The notes under the pieces: generated by a model | The model's database searches: none | What the model saw: only the letters and a program-made list of their open reading frames with translations | What the model was told of the DNA's origin: nothing | Position numbers and translations under genes: made by a program | Shown here: positions 47,104 through 55,733 of the stretch, in pieces | Layout: each line of letters opens with the position of its first letter | Numbering within the stretch: the first letter of the stretch is position 1 | From: Rhodoferax sp. | GTDB taxonomy: Bacteria > Pseudomonadota > Gammaproteobacteria > Burkholderiales > Burkholderiaceae_C | Direction: 5' to 3' | Length of the DNA: 64,000 nucleotides | Assembly: GCF_012927445.1 (NCBI RefSeq) | Contig: NZ_JABBPD010000002.1 | Span: 1 to 64,000, forward strand

Positions 47104-49287
47104 ATGAAACAGAAACTGCTTTGGCTAGTATTTGCCTTGGTGACGGCTGCGCAAGGCGCATCGCTTGACGCGGAAACGCACTATCCGCCAGAGCTGAAAC
47201 CAGCCCAACAGGACGCTCAGGCAGCACACTTGGCGGCAGAACTGCTGGCCCGTTATCACTACAAGAGGGTGCCGCTTGATGACACCTTGTCAGCAAAGAT
47301 ATTCGACCAATATCTGAAATCCCTTGATTCCGAGAAACTGTTCTTTGTTCAGTCCGACATTGACCGTCTTTCCGTCAATCGGACCAAGCTCGACGACGCC
47401 ATCCTGAAAGAAGACCTTACCGCTCCCTTCGCCATTTTCAATCTTTACGATCGTCGCGCGACTGAGCGCTTTGCGTATGCCCGCACGCTGCTAAAAAAAG
47501 GGTTCGATTTCCAACAGGATGAAAGCTACCGATACGTGCGGGATAAGGAAGCCTGGCCGAAAACAGAAGCGGAAATGCATGAGCTGTGGCGGAAGCGGGT
47601 AAAGAACGACTGGCTTAGACTCAAGCTTGCCGGGAAGGATGACCTGAGCATTGTCGAGATACTCGATAAGCGCTATGACAACTCCATAAAACGTCTCAGC
47701 CGGGTAAAGAGCGTTGACGCTTTTCAGACCTACATGAACGCATACACCATGGCGATCGAACCCCACACCAATTTCATGGGCCCAAGAGCTGCTGAAGATT
47801 TCGGTATTTCCATGAGACTTTCCCTGGTCGGGATCGGTGCCGTACTCGTTGAGTTGGATGAATACACCACGATTCGAGAACTGACACCGGGGGGGCCTGC
47901 AAGCCTCTCGGGCCAACTGCAAAGCGGGGATCGAATTGTCGGCGTCGCTCAGGGCGACGACGGCCTTATGACGGACATCCTTGGCTGGCGCTTGGATGAC
48001 ACTGTGGCGCTGATTCGCGGTACGGCGGACTCGGTCGTCCGGCTTGATGTGCTCCCGGCAGACAGCGGGCCCGATGGCAAGCACAAACTGGTTTCTCTCG
48101 TTCGCAAAACGATCAGTCTGCAAGAGCAGGCGGCAAAATCGTCCATCCACTCGATCGTGGACGGAAATGCCACGCGCCGAATTGGTGTGATTTCCCTTCC
48201 CTCCTTCTATGAGGATTTCGCCGCCCGACAAAAGGGCGACCGGAATTACAAAAGCGCGACCCGGGATGTGGCCCACTTGCTGGGCGAGTTGAAAAAAGAA
48301 AAGGTCGACAGCGTGCTGATCGACTTGCGTAACGACGGCGGCGGTTCATTAACGGAAGCGGTTGAACTCACCGGTTTGTTTATTGGCAGTGGACCCGTCG
48401 TGCAGCAGCGCAATGCAAGCGGTGAGATATCCGTAGAGAGCGACACCCGGACGGGTGTCGCATGGGATGGTCCCCTTGGTGTTCTGATTAATCGAAGTTC
48501 GGCATCGGCGTCGGAGATTTTTGCTGCCGCCATCCAAGATTACGGTCGCGGATTGATTATCGGTGAGCCGAGTTTTGGTAAGGGAACCGTGCAAACCATG
48601 ATCAATCTCGATCAAGTTGCCAAAAACAAAAAACCTCAATTCGGCGAACTGAAAATGACCATTGCGCAGTTCTTTCGCATCAATGGCGGCACGACCCAAT
48701 TGCGCGGCGTAACGCCCGATATCCTCTTTCCCGCGGCCTCCAATGCGGAGGATTTTGGTGAATCCAGCTTCGAAAATGCACTCCCCTGGACACAGGTGAA
48801 GGCCGCCAACTATTCGCCGAGCGGCGACTTGAAGAGTCGACTCCCCATCCTTTTGACACGGCATGCGGCCCGTGTGAAAAAAGACAAGGAATTCCAGTAT
48901 GTGCAAGAAGACATCGCTGAATCCCGGCTTCTCCGCAAGAAAAACATGGTCTCCTTGAATGAAACCGAACGACGCAAAGAATGGGACGCTCAGGAAGCCC
49001 GGCTTACGTCCCGTGAGTCACGGAGGGGTACGGACAAGACCACCAAAGAGGATGCTCAAGGCAAGGAACTCGCGACTGGAAAGGGCCGCGCATTTCGGGA
49101 TGATGGTCTGCAGGCTGGCGAACGCAATCTCGCCAAAGAACTGGCGGCCGAAAAAGAACGGAAAAATGCCAAAGACGTTTTTTTGAATGAAGCCATTAAT
49201 ATACTTGGCGACGAGGTTGACGCTCTGAAAACCAGTGTCAAGTTTGTTGCCCGTGTTAAGCCGGTTTCCCCATTGGCGCCAGATTAG
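47104..49287 (+). CDS. prc: C-terminal processing protease Prc (tail-specific protease)
   Basis: A 727-residue periplasmic serine protease with signal peptide (MKQKLLWLVFALVTAAQGAS). A Tsp N-terminal domain (about 30-220), PDZ domain (about 235-320, LTPGGPASLSGQLQSGDRIV) and S41 peptidase domain follow, with the catalytic Ser in INRSSASASEIFAAAI (near 465) and Lys in GEPSFGKGTVQTM (near 491). The C-terminal DUF3340-like part is very charged. ATG 47104 gives the signal peptide. Cuts proteins with non-polar C-termini and controls cell wall enzymes. Confidence 0.92.
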   Translation: MKQKLLWLVFALVTAAQGASLDAETHYPPELKPAQQDAQAAHLAAELLARYHYKRVPLDDTLSAKIFDQYLKSLDSEKLFFVQSDIDRLSVNRTKLDDAILKEDLTAPFAIFNLYDRRATERFAYARTLLKKGFDFQQDESYRYVRDKEAWPKTEAEMHELWRKRVKNDWLRLKLAGKDDLSIVEILDKRYDNSIKRLSRVKSVDAFQTYMNAYTMAIEPHTNFMGPRAAEDFGISMRLSLVGIGAVLVELDEYTTIRELTPGGPASLSGQLQSGDRIVGVAQGDDGLMTDILGWRLDDTVALIRGTADSVVRLDVLPADSGPDGKHKLVSLVRKTISLQEQAAKSSIHSIVDGNATRRIGVISLPSFYEDFAARQKGDRNYKSATRDVAHLLGELKKEKVDSVLIDLRNDGGGSLTEAVELTGLFIGSGPVVQQRNASGEISVESDTRTGVAWDGPLGVLINRSSASASEIFAAAIQDYGRGLIIGEPSFGKGTVQTMINLDQVAKNKKPQFGELKMTIAQFFRINGGTTQLRGVTPDILFPAASNAEDFGESSFENALPWTQVKAANYSPSGDLKSRLPILLTRHAARVKKDKEFQYVQEDIAESRLLRKKNMVSLNETERRKEWDAQEARLTSRESRRGTDKTTKEDAQGKELATGKGRAFRDDGLQAGERNLAKELAAEKERKNAKDVFLNEAINILGDEVDALKTSVKFVARVKPVSPLAPD

Positions 49288-49468
49288 AAGCGTCGAGTGG
49301 CACTGGCGACCAGCTTCTTCAATGCGCGCTTCATGGATTTGCTGCTTACTTTTTGCCGGATTGTGAATAGAGGAATTAATTCCAAGTAAGCGAGCTTTGT
49401 CTGGCTATTCCTGTTTTATGATCAATCCAAGGTGTCGCCGCTCCACGCGGTGCAAGGACAAGGTACGG

Positions 49469-50260
49469 ATGAGCAAAGATACAGAGAGTCAACACGGCGT
49501 TCAGTCACTGGAAATCGGTATTAGCATCCTTCGTGCTATTACCCAAGGCCATCGCTCCATGATGCTCAAAGACATTGCCGCGGCAGCGGATATGCCAGCT
49601 TCCAAGGTGCACCGTTATATGGTCAGTCTGGTCCGCTCTGGGCTTGTTGACCAGGATTCGAGGTCCTCGCGCTACGATCTCGGGCCGTTTGCTTTGACGC
49701 TTGGCCTCGTGGCCGTTGACCGGCTTGACCGCGTCGGATTAGGCCTCGCCGCCATTGCTGAATTACGCGATGAGATAAATGAGACGACGGCGCTCGCCGT
49801 CTGGAGTGACAACGGTCCGGTGATTGTGCGTTCCGAGCGTCCCCACCGACCGATCACCGTGAACGTGGTGACTGGCACGGCACTCAACATACTGACCTCG
49901 GCCAGCGGACGTGTATTTGCGGCCTGGTTGCCCGAAGCCACGGTTGCCCCGTTAATTGCCCGTGAACGGATGACTCTGGAACTGCCTCCTGAAGTGCATA
50001 CGGTTGAGGCGATTAAAACGATGCTGGCGACGGCACGCCAGCACGGCGTGGCAGCCGTGACCGACTATCACTTGGTTCCTGGCGTGGCCGCGGTGGCGGC
50101 CCCGGTTTTCAATGCCAATAATGAAATTACCCTCTCGGTCTTGGCCATTGGTGTGAAAGGCATGATTGACATGTCGCTGGATGGACCGGTGGTTACCGCA
50201 CTGAAGCGTTCAGCGCAGACACTTTCACGACGTCTGGGCTATGCCGGAGATGCAAATTAG
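49469..50260 (+). CDS. IclR-family transcriptional regulator
   Basis: A 263-residue regulator with an N-terminal winged helix (about 12-75, QSLEIGISILRAITQ, LKDIAAAADMPASKVHRYM) and a C-terminal IclR effector domain (about 90-255). It precedes the aromatic-catabolism genes in the same direction, and a 16-bp palindrome lies in the promoter of the next gene, so it likely controls them. ATG 49469 has AAGG a few bases upstream; the frame from 49397 is probably too long. Confidence 0.88.
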   Translation: MSKDTESQHGVQSLEIGISILRAITQGHRSMMLKDIAAAADMPASKVHRYMVSLVRSGLVDQDSRSSRYDLGPFALTLGLVAVDRLDRVGLGLAAIAELRDEINETTALAVWSDNGPVIVRSERPHRPITVNVVTGTALNILTSASGRVFAAWLPEATVAPLIARERMTLELPPEVHTVEAIKTMLATARQHGVAAVTDYHLVPGVAAVAAPVFNANNEITLSVLAIGVKGMIDMSLDGPVVTALKRSAQTLSRRLGYAGDAN

Positions 50261-50290
50261 CCATACCGATTCAGAAAATCATAAAGAGAA

Positions 50291-50330
50291 ACCTTGTTGA
50301 TGTGCAAATGTCGACAAGGTATTTTTTTGC
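50291..50330 (+). terminator. terminator after IclR gene
   Basis: ACCTTGT and ACAAGGT form a 7-bp stem around a 16-base loop, followed by ATTTTTTT. It separates the regulator from the catabolic operon. Confidence 0.65.
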
Positions 50331-50339
50331 TATTTTTAA

Positions 50340-50368
50340 TTGACAGAACTAGTTCTGTATTTCAGAAT
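50340..50368 (+). promoter_or_regulatory. promoter with palindromic operator of the catabolic operon
   Basis: A perfect -35 TTGACA (50340-50345) is followed after 17 bp by CAGAAT (50363-50368). The palindrome ACAGAACTAGTTCTGT (50343-50358) covers the spacer. Its place makes it the best candidate operator for the adjacent IclR protein. Confidence 0.6.
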
Positions 50369-50486
50369 GCAAATTAATGGGATGAAAAAGGCAATTTTTT
50401 AATTCAAACAAACGCAACTCAAGGCAATAAATGAGCAGGTGCGTGCGGCGTATCTGGGGATGTAAATATTTAACCAAGGAAAAAGT

Positions 50487-51452
50487 ATGACTAAGAAATT
50501 CGCATCACAAGCTGACCTGGAGGTCAAAAAGACCACCTTTGCGCAGATGTCCGAGCACTGCTGGGCCTACACCGCCGAGGGCGATCCCAACACGGGCGTG
50601 ATTATTGGAGACGACTCGGTACTGATCTGCGACGCGCTGGCCACCCCGGTGATGGCGCAGAGCCTGATTGCCGAGATTCGCAAGGTGAGCGACAAGCCGA
50701 TCAAGTATGTCGTGTTGTCCCACTACCACGCGGTGCGGGTGCTGGGCGCCTCCGGCTACAAAGAGGCAGGTATGCAGGAAATCATTGCCAGCCAGGGCAC
50801 CTATGAAATGATTGTTGAGCGCGGCGCGCAAGACATGCAGTCCGAGTACGAGCGCTTTCCCCGTCTGTTTGACGCCTTTGATTCCATCCCCGGCCTGACC
50901 TGGCCCACGCTGGTATTCAAAGATTCCATGACACTGTGGATGGGCAAGCTCGAAGTCAAGATCATGCATCTGGGTGCCGGTCACACCAAAGGCGACACGG
51001 TGGTTTGGGTGCCGTCCGAGAAGGTGCTGTTTTCGGGGGACCTGGTGGAAGCGGATGCCGCCTGCTACACCGGCGACGCGCAACTGGCAGAGTGGCCCGC
51101 CACGCTGGATGCGCTGGCCGCACTCCAGCCGGAAAAACTGGTGCCCGGTCGTGGCCCGGCGCTGGTCGGTTCCGAGCGCGTTCAGTCTGGCCTAGCCTAC
51201 ACCCGCGACTTCGTGACGACCTTGCTGAGTTCTGCCAAGGAGGCCGTGGCCCAGAACATGAATCTGAACCAGGCGATGGCCCACTGCCGCAAAGCGATGG
51301 ACCCCAAGTTTGGCCAGGTCTTCATCTACGAACACTGCCTGCCGTTTGACGTGACCCGTGCGGTGGACGAAGCCAGCGGTATCAAGCATCCGCGCATCTG
51401 GACCGCTGAGCGCGATCAGGAGATGTGGCACGCCTTGCAGACGGCGGCTTAA
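50487..51452 (+). CDS. metallo-beta-lactamase-fold protein with altered metal motif
   Basis: A 321-residue MBL-fold protein. The zinc motif that normally reads HxHxDH is SHYHAVRVLGA, so the Asp and third His are replaced by Val-Arg and following residues. The later His (HLGAGHTKGD) and Asp (LFSGDLVE) remain, while the usual PGHG loop is PGRGPAL. The enzyme may bind one metal or act differently. It is the first gene of the aromatic operon, followed by a hairpin and the FAD hydroxylase. The relative at 59272 keeps HYHADH and PGHG. Function in the pathway is unknown. Confidence 0.8.
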   Translation: MTKKFASQADLEVKKTTFAQMSEHCWAYTAEGDPNTGVIIGDDSVLICDALATPVMAQSLIAEIRKVSDKPIKYVVLSHYHAVRVLGASGYKEAGMQEIIASQGTYEMIVERGAQDMQSEYERFPRLFDAFDSIPGLTWPTLVFKDSMTLWMGKLEVKIMHLGAGHTKGDTVVWVPSEKVLFSGDLVEADAACYTGDAQLAEWPATLDALAALQPEKLVPGRGPALVGSERVQSGLAYTRDFVTTLLSSAKEAVAQNMNLNQAMAHCRKAMDPKFGQVFIYEHCLPFDVTRAVDEASGIKHPRIWTAERDQEMWHALQTAA

Positions 51453-51460
51453 GTTCCCCG

Positions 51461-51479
51461 CCCGCTTTTCGAAGCGGGC
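51461..51479 (+). terminator. intergenic hairpin
   Basis: GCCCGCTT/AAGCGGGC with a TTCG loop region, followed by TTCAATAAAAAA rather than a T run. It may stabilise the upstream mRNA or attenuate transcription into the hydroxylase gene. Confidence 0.5.
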
Positions 51480-51501
51480 TTCAATAAAAAAGGAAACAGT
51501 C

Positions 51502-53175
51502 ATGTTGAGTACCTATCAATATTCGAGTTACGAATATGTCCGCCCACCGGAGCAAAGCGGCGCTGAAAAAAAGCGCTATCCCGTCGTGATCGTGGGGGCG
51601 GGTCCGGTCGGCTTGGCGGCCGCTATTGAGTTGGCACAGTCCGGCGTGCCGGTAGTGGTACTCGACGATGACAACACGGTTTCCGTCGGTTCTCGTGGTG
51701 TTTGTTATGCCAAGCGAACGCTAGAGGTTCTTGATCGACTGGGTGTTGGCACCCCTTGTGTGGACAAGGGCGTCAGTTGGAATGTCGGACGTACCTTCTT
51801 CCGCGAGGAAGAGGTTTATAACTTCAACTTGCGCCCGCAAGACGAGCACAAGCGTCCCGGCATGATCAACTTGCAGCAGTATTACCTGGAAGAATACGAG
51901 ATCAATCGGGCCAAAGAGTTGCCCAATCTTGATTTGCGGTTTAAGAACAAGGTGGTGTCGGTCAATCCGGACGGGCAGGGCGCCACTCTGCAGGTCGAAA
52001 CGCCGGATGGCATCTACAGCCTGGAGACCGATTGGTTGATTGTGGCGGATGGCGCGCGCAGTGGCATCCGCCGCATGATGAACCTGGAGATTGACGGCAA
52101 GATTTTCATGGACCGTTTCCTCATCGCCGACGTCGTGATGAAGGCCGATTTTCCAACGGAGCGCTGGTTCTGGTTTGACCCGCCGTTTCACCCAGGGCAG
52201 TCGGTGCTGCTGCACCGCCAGTCCGACAACGTCTTTCGTATTGACTTTCAGCTCGGCTGGCAGGCCGATCCAGAAGAAGAAAAAAAGCCAGAAAACGTCA
52301 TTCCCCGCATCAAGGCCATGCTGGGGGATGACCGTGAGTTTGATCTGGAGTGGGTCAGCGTTTACACCTTCCAGTGCCGCCGCATGAGCCGTTTCACCCA
52401 TGGTCACGTACTGTTTGTGGGCGACGCAGCGCATCAGGTTTCGCCGTTTGGCGCCCGCGGCGCCAACTCGGGTATTCAGGATACCGATAACCTGTGCTGG
52501 AAGCTGAAGCTGGTCATCGAAGGCAAGGCCCCCGCCAGCTTGCTCGACACCTACTCGGACGAACGTGTGTTTGCCGCCGAGGAGAACCTGCTCAACTCGA
52601 CCCGCGCCACCGATTTCATCACCCCCAAAAGCAAGATGTCGCTGACCATTCGCAATGCGGCCCTGACCCTGGCGCGTCATCATGCTTTTGCCCGTGCGCT
52701 GGTCAATTCAGGGCGTCTGTCGGTGCCTGCGGTGCTCACCGAATCGCGTTTAAATACGCAGGATACGGCGGTGTTTGCGGGCGATATGGTGCCAGGCGCC
52801 GCGATGGATGACGCGCCGATGCAGGAAGGTGGGAAGAGCTTCTGGCTGCTTGACCGCGTAGGCAACCAATTCATGGCCTTGGTGCTTGTCAATGACCCAT
52901 CACAGATGGATGTCACCACCGCCCGTGTTTACAAATCGTTGGCGGATGCGCCGATCCCCATTGAAGTGGTTCTGGTGTCCCCGAAGGCCGGCGTGGCGCC
53001 CGAAGGTCTGCGTGTTTTTGTCGATGAAAAAAATCGTTTTGCCGAGCGTTTCGACGCCCAGCCGGAGACGGTTTATCTGATTCGCCCGGATCAGCATGTG
53101 GCCGCCCGCTGGCGTGCCTTTGACGCGGATGCGCTCAAAGCAGCTCTGGCCCGCGCAACTTTCAATGTTCAATAA
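51502..53175 (+). CDS. FAD-dependent aromatic ring hydroxylase
   Basis: A 557-residue class A flavin monooxygenase, related to MhpA/PCP-4-monooxygenase types. The FAD site VVIVGAGPVGLAAAIELA is near residue 27, the DG motif WLIVADGARSGIR near 178, and the GD motif HVLFVGDAAHQVSPFGARGA near 305. The C-terminal thioredoxin-like domain (about 430-555) is present. AAAGGAAAC lies about 9 bases before ATG 51502. Within a cluster holding hpd, maiA and FAH, its substrate is probably homogentisate or a related hydroxyphenylacetate; this is inference. Confidence 0.88.
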   Translation: MLSTYQYSSYEYVRPPEQSGAEKKRYPVVIVGAGPVGLAAAIELAQSGVPVVVLDDDNTVSVGSRGVCYAKRTLEVLDRLGVGTPCVDKGVSWNVGRTFFREEEVYNFNLRPQDEHKRPGMINLQQYYLEEYEINRAKELPNLDLRFKNKVVSVNPDGQGATLQVETPDGIYSLETDWLIVADGARSGIRRMMNLEIDGKIFMDRFLIADVVMKADFPTERWFWFDPPFHPGQSVLLHRQSDNVFRIDFQLGWQADPEEEKKPENVIPRIKAMLGDDREFDLEWVSVYTFQCRRMSRFTHGHVLFVGDAAHQVSPFGARGANSGIQDTDNLCWKLKLVIEGKAPASLLDTYSDERVFAAEENLLNSTRATDFITPKSKMSLTIRNAALTLARHHAFARALVNSGRLSVPAVLTESRLNTQDTAVFAGDMVPGAAMDDAPMQEGGKSFWLLDRVGNQFMALVLVNDPSQMDVTTARVYKSLADAPIPIEVVLVSPKAGVAPEGLRVFVDEKNRFAERFDAQPETVYLIRPDQHVAARWRAFDADALKAALARATFNVQ

Positions 53176-53185
53176 GGAGCCGTCC

Positions 53186-53410
53186 ATGTCGCTCAATCTG
53201 AAACCTAACCTCTCTGAACCCGGTAAGCGTTATTTCCAGGCTTACACGCCTGGTGATGATTTCTATGAAGCCTTGATCGAAACCCATCGCGATTTGTCCG
53301 ATGAGCAAAGTGCGCTGGTCAACGCCAAGTTGGTGTTGCTTTTGTCGAACCACATTGGTGATCTGTCCGTGCTGCGCGAGGCTATGACGATTGCCCGCCA
53401 AGGTGTCTAA
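53186..53410 (+). CDS. DUF2783 protein
   Basis: A 74-residue helical protein (MSLNLKPNLSEPGKRYFQAY, then VNAKLVLLLSNHIGDLSVLR) that fits DUF2783, a family usually found next to FAD ring hydroxylases. Role unknown, perhaps a small partner subunit. AAGGAGCC lies before ATG 53186; it starts 10 bp after the hydroxylase. Confidence 0.75.
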   Translation: MSLNLKPNLSEPGKRYFQAYTPGDDFYEALIETHRDLSDEQSALVNAKLVLLLSNHIGDLSVLREAMTIARQGV

Positions 53411-53431
53411 TAAATTGTTTAGGAGACTCAA

Positions 53432-53971
53432 ATGAAAATCCAAAAAATCCACCACGTCGCATACCGCTGCAAGGACGCCAAGGAAACGGTTGAGTGGTAC
53501 GGCAAGTACCTGAACATGAACTTCATCCTGGCGATTGCCGAGAACGAAGTGCCCTCGACCAAAGCGCCTGATCCCTACATGCACGTGTTTCTCGATGCCG
53601 GCAACGGCAACGTGCTCGCCTTCTTTGAGTTGCCAACCCAGCCGCCGATGGGGCGTGACCCCAATACCCCGGTGTGGACCCAGCATCTGGCGCTGCAAGT
53701 CGAATCGGTCGAGGCCATGATGGAGGCCAAAGCCAGACTGGAAGCCGACGGTATTGACGTGCTGGGACCGACCGATCACACCATCTTCAAATCCATCTAC
53801 TTCTTCGACCCCAGTGGCCATCGGCTGGAACTGTGCGCCAACACCGGCACACCGAAGATGGCCAAGATGCTTGATGACGCCAAGTGGGACATGCTCAACG
53901 AATGGGCTGTCACTAAAAAAGCCCCCCAACACGCACGCTGGATGCATGACGGCAGCTACGCTGGAGAATAA
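53432..53971 (+). CDS. VOC-family protein (possible extradiol dioxygenase or isomerase)
   Basis: A 179-residue glyoxalase/extradiol-fold protein. The three expected metal ligands are visible: His in KIHHVAYRCKD near residue 6, His in TQHLALQVESV near 88, and Glu in GHRLELCANTG near 132, in a single two-module VOC domain. AGGAG lies 7 bases before ATG. Between the ring hydroxylase and the fumarylacetoacetate hydrolase it is the best candidate for the ring-cleavage step of the cluster. Confidence 0.8.
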   Translation: MKIQKIHHVAYRCKDAKETVEWYGKYLNMNFILAIAENEVPSTKAPDPYMHVFLDAGNGNVLAFFELPTQPPMGRDPNTPVWTQHLALQVESVEAMMEAKARLEADGIDVLGPTDHTIFKSIYFFDPSGHRLELCANTGTPKMAKMLDDAKWDMLNEWAVTKKAPQHARWMHDGSYAGE

Positions 53972-53977
53972 AAGCCA

Positions 53978-54994
53978 ATGAAACTTGCCACCCTCAAACA
54001 AGGCGGCCGCGACGGCACGCTGATCGTTGTCAACCGCAGCCTGACACACTGCCGCCCGGTGCCGGCCATCGCGCGTACCCTGCAAGCGGCGCTGGACGAC
54101 TGGGACGCCTGCGAGCCCCAATTGCGCCAGGTCTATGAAGCGCTCAACAGCGGCGCCTTCAGCGACTCGGTGCCGTTTGACCCCTTGCTCTGCCATTCGC
54201 CGCTGCCGCGGGCCTACCAGTGGGCCGACGGTTCCGCCTATGTCAATCACGTCGAACTGGTGCGGCGCGCCCGCGGTGCCGAACTGCCTGCAGAATTCTG
54301 GACCGATCCCCTGATGTACCAGGGCGGCTCGGACTCTTTTGTCGGTCCGCGTGATCCCATCTACGCCTTGTCGGAAGACTGGGGTATTGACCTGGAGGCC
54401 GAAGTGGCCGTCATCACCGGTGACGTCAAAATGGGCTCCACTGCGGCGCAATGCGCCCCGGCGATTCGCCTGTTGATGCTAGTCAACGACGTTTCGTTGC
54501 GCAATCTGATCCCCGGCGAGTTGGCCAAAGGCTTTGGTTTCTTTCAATCCAAACCGGCCACCGCATTCAGCCCCGTCGCCATCACCCCCGACGAACTGGG
54601 CGCAGACTGGCGCGAGGGACGGGTGCATCGGCCCTTGACCGTCCAGATCAATGACCAGATGTTTGGCAAACCGGACGCCGGCACCGACATGATCTTCAAC
54701 TTCCCGCAACTGGTGGCACACGTTACCAAGACCCGGGAAATGGAAGCGGGCTCAATCATCGGCTCCGGTACGGTTTCAAACAAACAAGGCGACCTCAACG
54801 GCTCGTCCATTGCCAATGGCGGTGTGGGTTACTGCTGTCTGGCCGAAGTGCGCATGTACGAGACGATTGAAACCGGCAAACCGCAAACCAGCTTCCTGAA
54901 GTTTGGCGACACGGTGCGCATCGAGATGTTCGACCGCGATGGCAAGAGCCTCTTTGGCGCCATTGAACAACGGGTCGAGCGCTATCCGGGATGA
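53978..54994 (+). CDS. fahA: fumarylacetoacetate hydrolase family protein
   Basis: A 338-residue hydrolase that splits fumarylacetoacetate or a related product into fumarate and acetoacetate. The metal-binding acidic motif is DLEAEVAVITGDV (near residue 132), with GSDSFVGPRDPIYA before it and GTVSNKQGDLNGSS and FLKFGDTVRIEMFD towards the C-terminus. The N-terminal domain is shorter than in eukaryotic FAH. Its stop overlaps the ATG of maiA (ATGA). Confidence 0.87.
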   Translation: MKLATLKQGGRDGTLIVVNRSLTHCRPVPAIARTLQAALDDWDACEPQLRQVYEALNSGAFSDSVPFDPLLCHSPLPRAYQWADGSAYVNHVELVRRARGAELPAEFWTDPLMYQGGSDSFVGPRDPIYALSEDWGIDLEAEVAVITGDVKMGSTAAQCAPAIRLLMLVNDVSLRNLIPGELAKGFGFFQSKPATAFSPVAITPDELGADWREGRVHRPLTVQINDQMFGKPDAGTDMIFNFPQLVAHVTKTREMEAGSIIGSGTVSNKQGDLNGSSIANGGVGYCCLAEVRMYETIETGKPQTSFLKFGDTVRIEMFDRDGKSLFGAIEQRVERYPG

Positions 54995-55635
54995 AGCTTT
55001 ATACCTATTTCCGCAGCTCTGCGGCATACCGGGTCCGCATTGCGCTCAATCTGAAGGGCTTGCCGTATGAAGCCGTGCCCGTGCATCTCTTGCGTGACGG
55101 TGGCCAGCAGAACCAGGCGGCCTACCGGGAAAAAAGCCCACTCGGCATTGTGCCGGCGTTGCAAACGGACACCGGGGTGCTGACACAATCGTTGGCCATC
55201 ATTGAATGGCTGGATGAAACCTATCCACAAGTGCCGCTGCTGCCCGCCGAGGCCGATGGTCGGGCCCGTGTGCGGGCCATTGCCCAAACCATTGCCTGTG
55301 ACATTCACCCCCTCAACAACCTGCGGGTGCTGGGCTATCTGACTAAAAACTTCGGCATCAACGAAGAGCAGAAAAATGACTGGTACCGGCACTGGGTGAA
55401 CGATGGACTGGCGGCCGTCGAAAAACTGCTTGGGGACGACCCGCGCACCGGCACTTTTTGCCACGGTGAGATGCCGGGCATGACCGATTGCTGCTTGATC
55501 CCCCAAGTTTTCAACGCGCGTCGTTTTAACTGTCCCCTGGAGGGACTGCCAACCATCCAGCGTATCGTCGCGGCCTGTGAGTCGATGGAGGCGTTCCAGA
55601 ACGCCTCTCCAGCTCGGCAGGGGGATGCGGAATAA
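54991..55635 (+). CDS. maiA: maleylacetoacetate isomerase (zeta-class GST)
   Basis: A 214-residue glutathione transferase of the zeta class, isomerising maleylacetoacetate to fumarylacetoacetate. The glutathione-site motif SSAAYRVRIALN is at residues 9-20, and LTQSLAIIEWLDETYP and QTIACDIHPLNNLRVL are typical for MaiA. It overlaps the FAH gene by 4 bp, so the two are coupled. Confidence 0.93.
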   Translation: MKLYTYFRSSAAYRVRIALNLKGLPYEAVPVHLLRDGGQQNQAAYREKSPLGIVPALQTDTGVLTQSLAIIEWLDETYPQVPLLPAEADGRARVRAIAQTIACDIHPLNNLRVLGYLTKNFGINEEQKNDWYRHWVNDGLAAVEKLLGDDPRTGTFCHGEMPGMTDCCLIPQVFNARRFNCPLEGLPTIQRIVAACESMEAFQNASPARQGDAE

Positions 55636-55673
55636 GGGCTTCCCTCTGTGCGCTTGTTCCCGCCGAAGCCCTT
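55634..55673 (+). terminator. hairpin between maiA and hpd
   Basis: AAGGGCTTC and GAAGCCCTT form a 9-bp stem around a 22-base loop right at the maiA stop. No strong T run follows, so termination may be partial. Confidence 0.5.
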
Positions 55674-55733
55674 CATTGAGGCAGTTCGACCGCTTTCGAC
55701 TTTCGTTCTTGTTTGATTTTTGGAAATATCATC

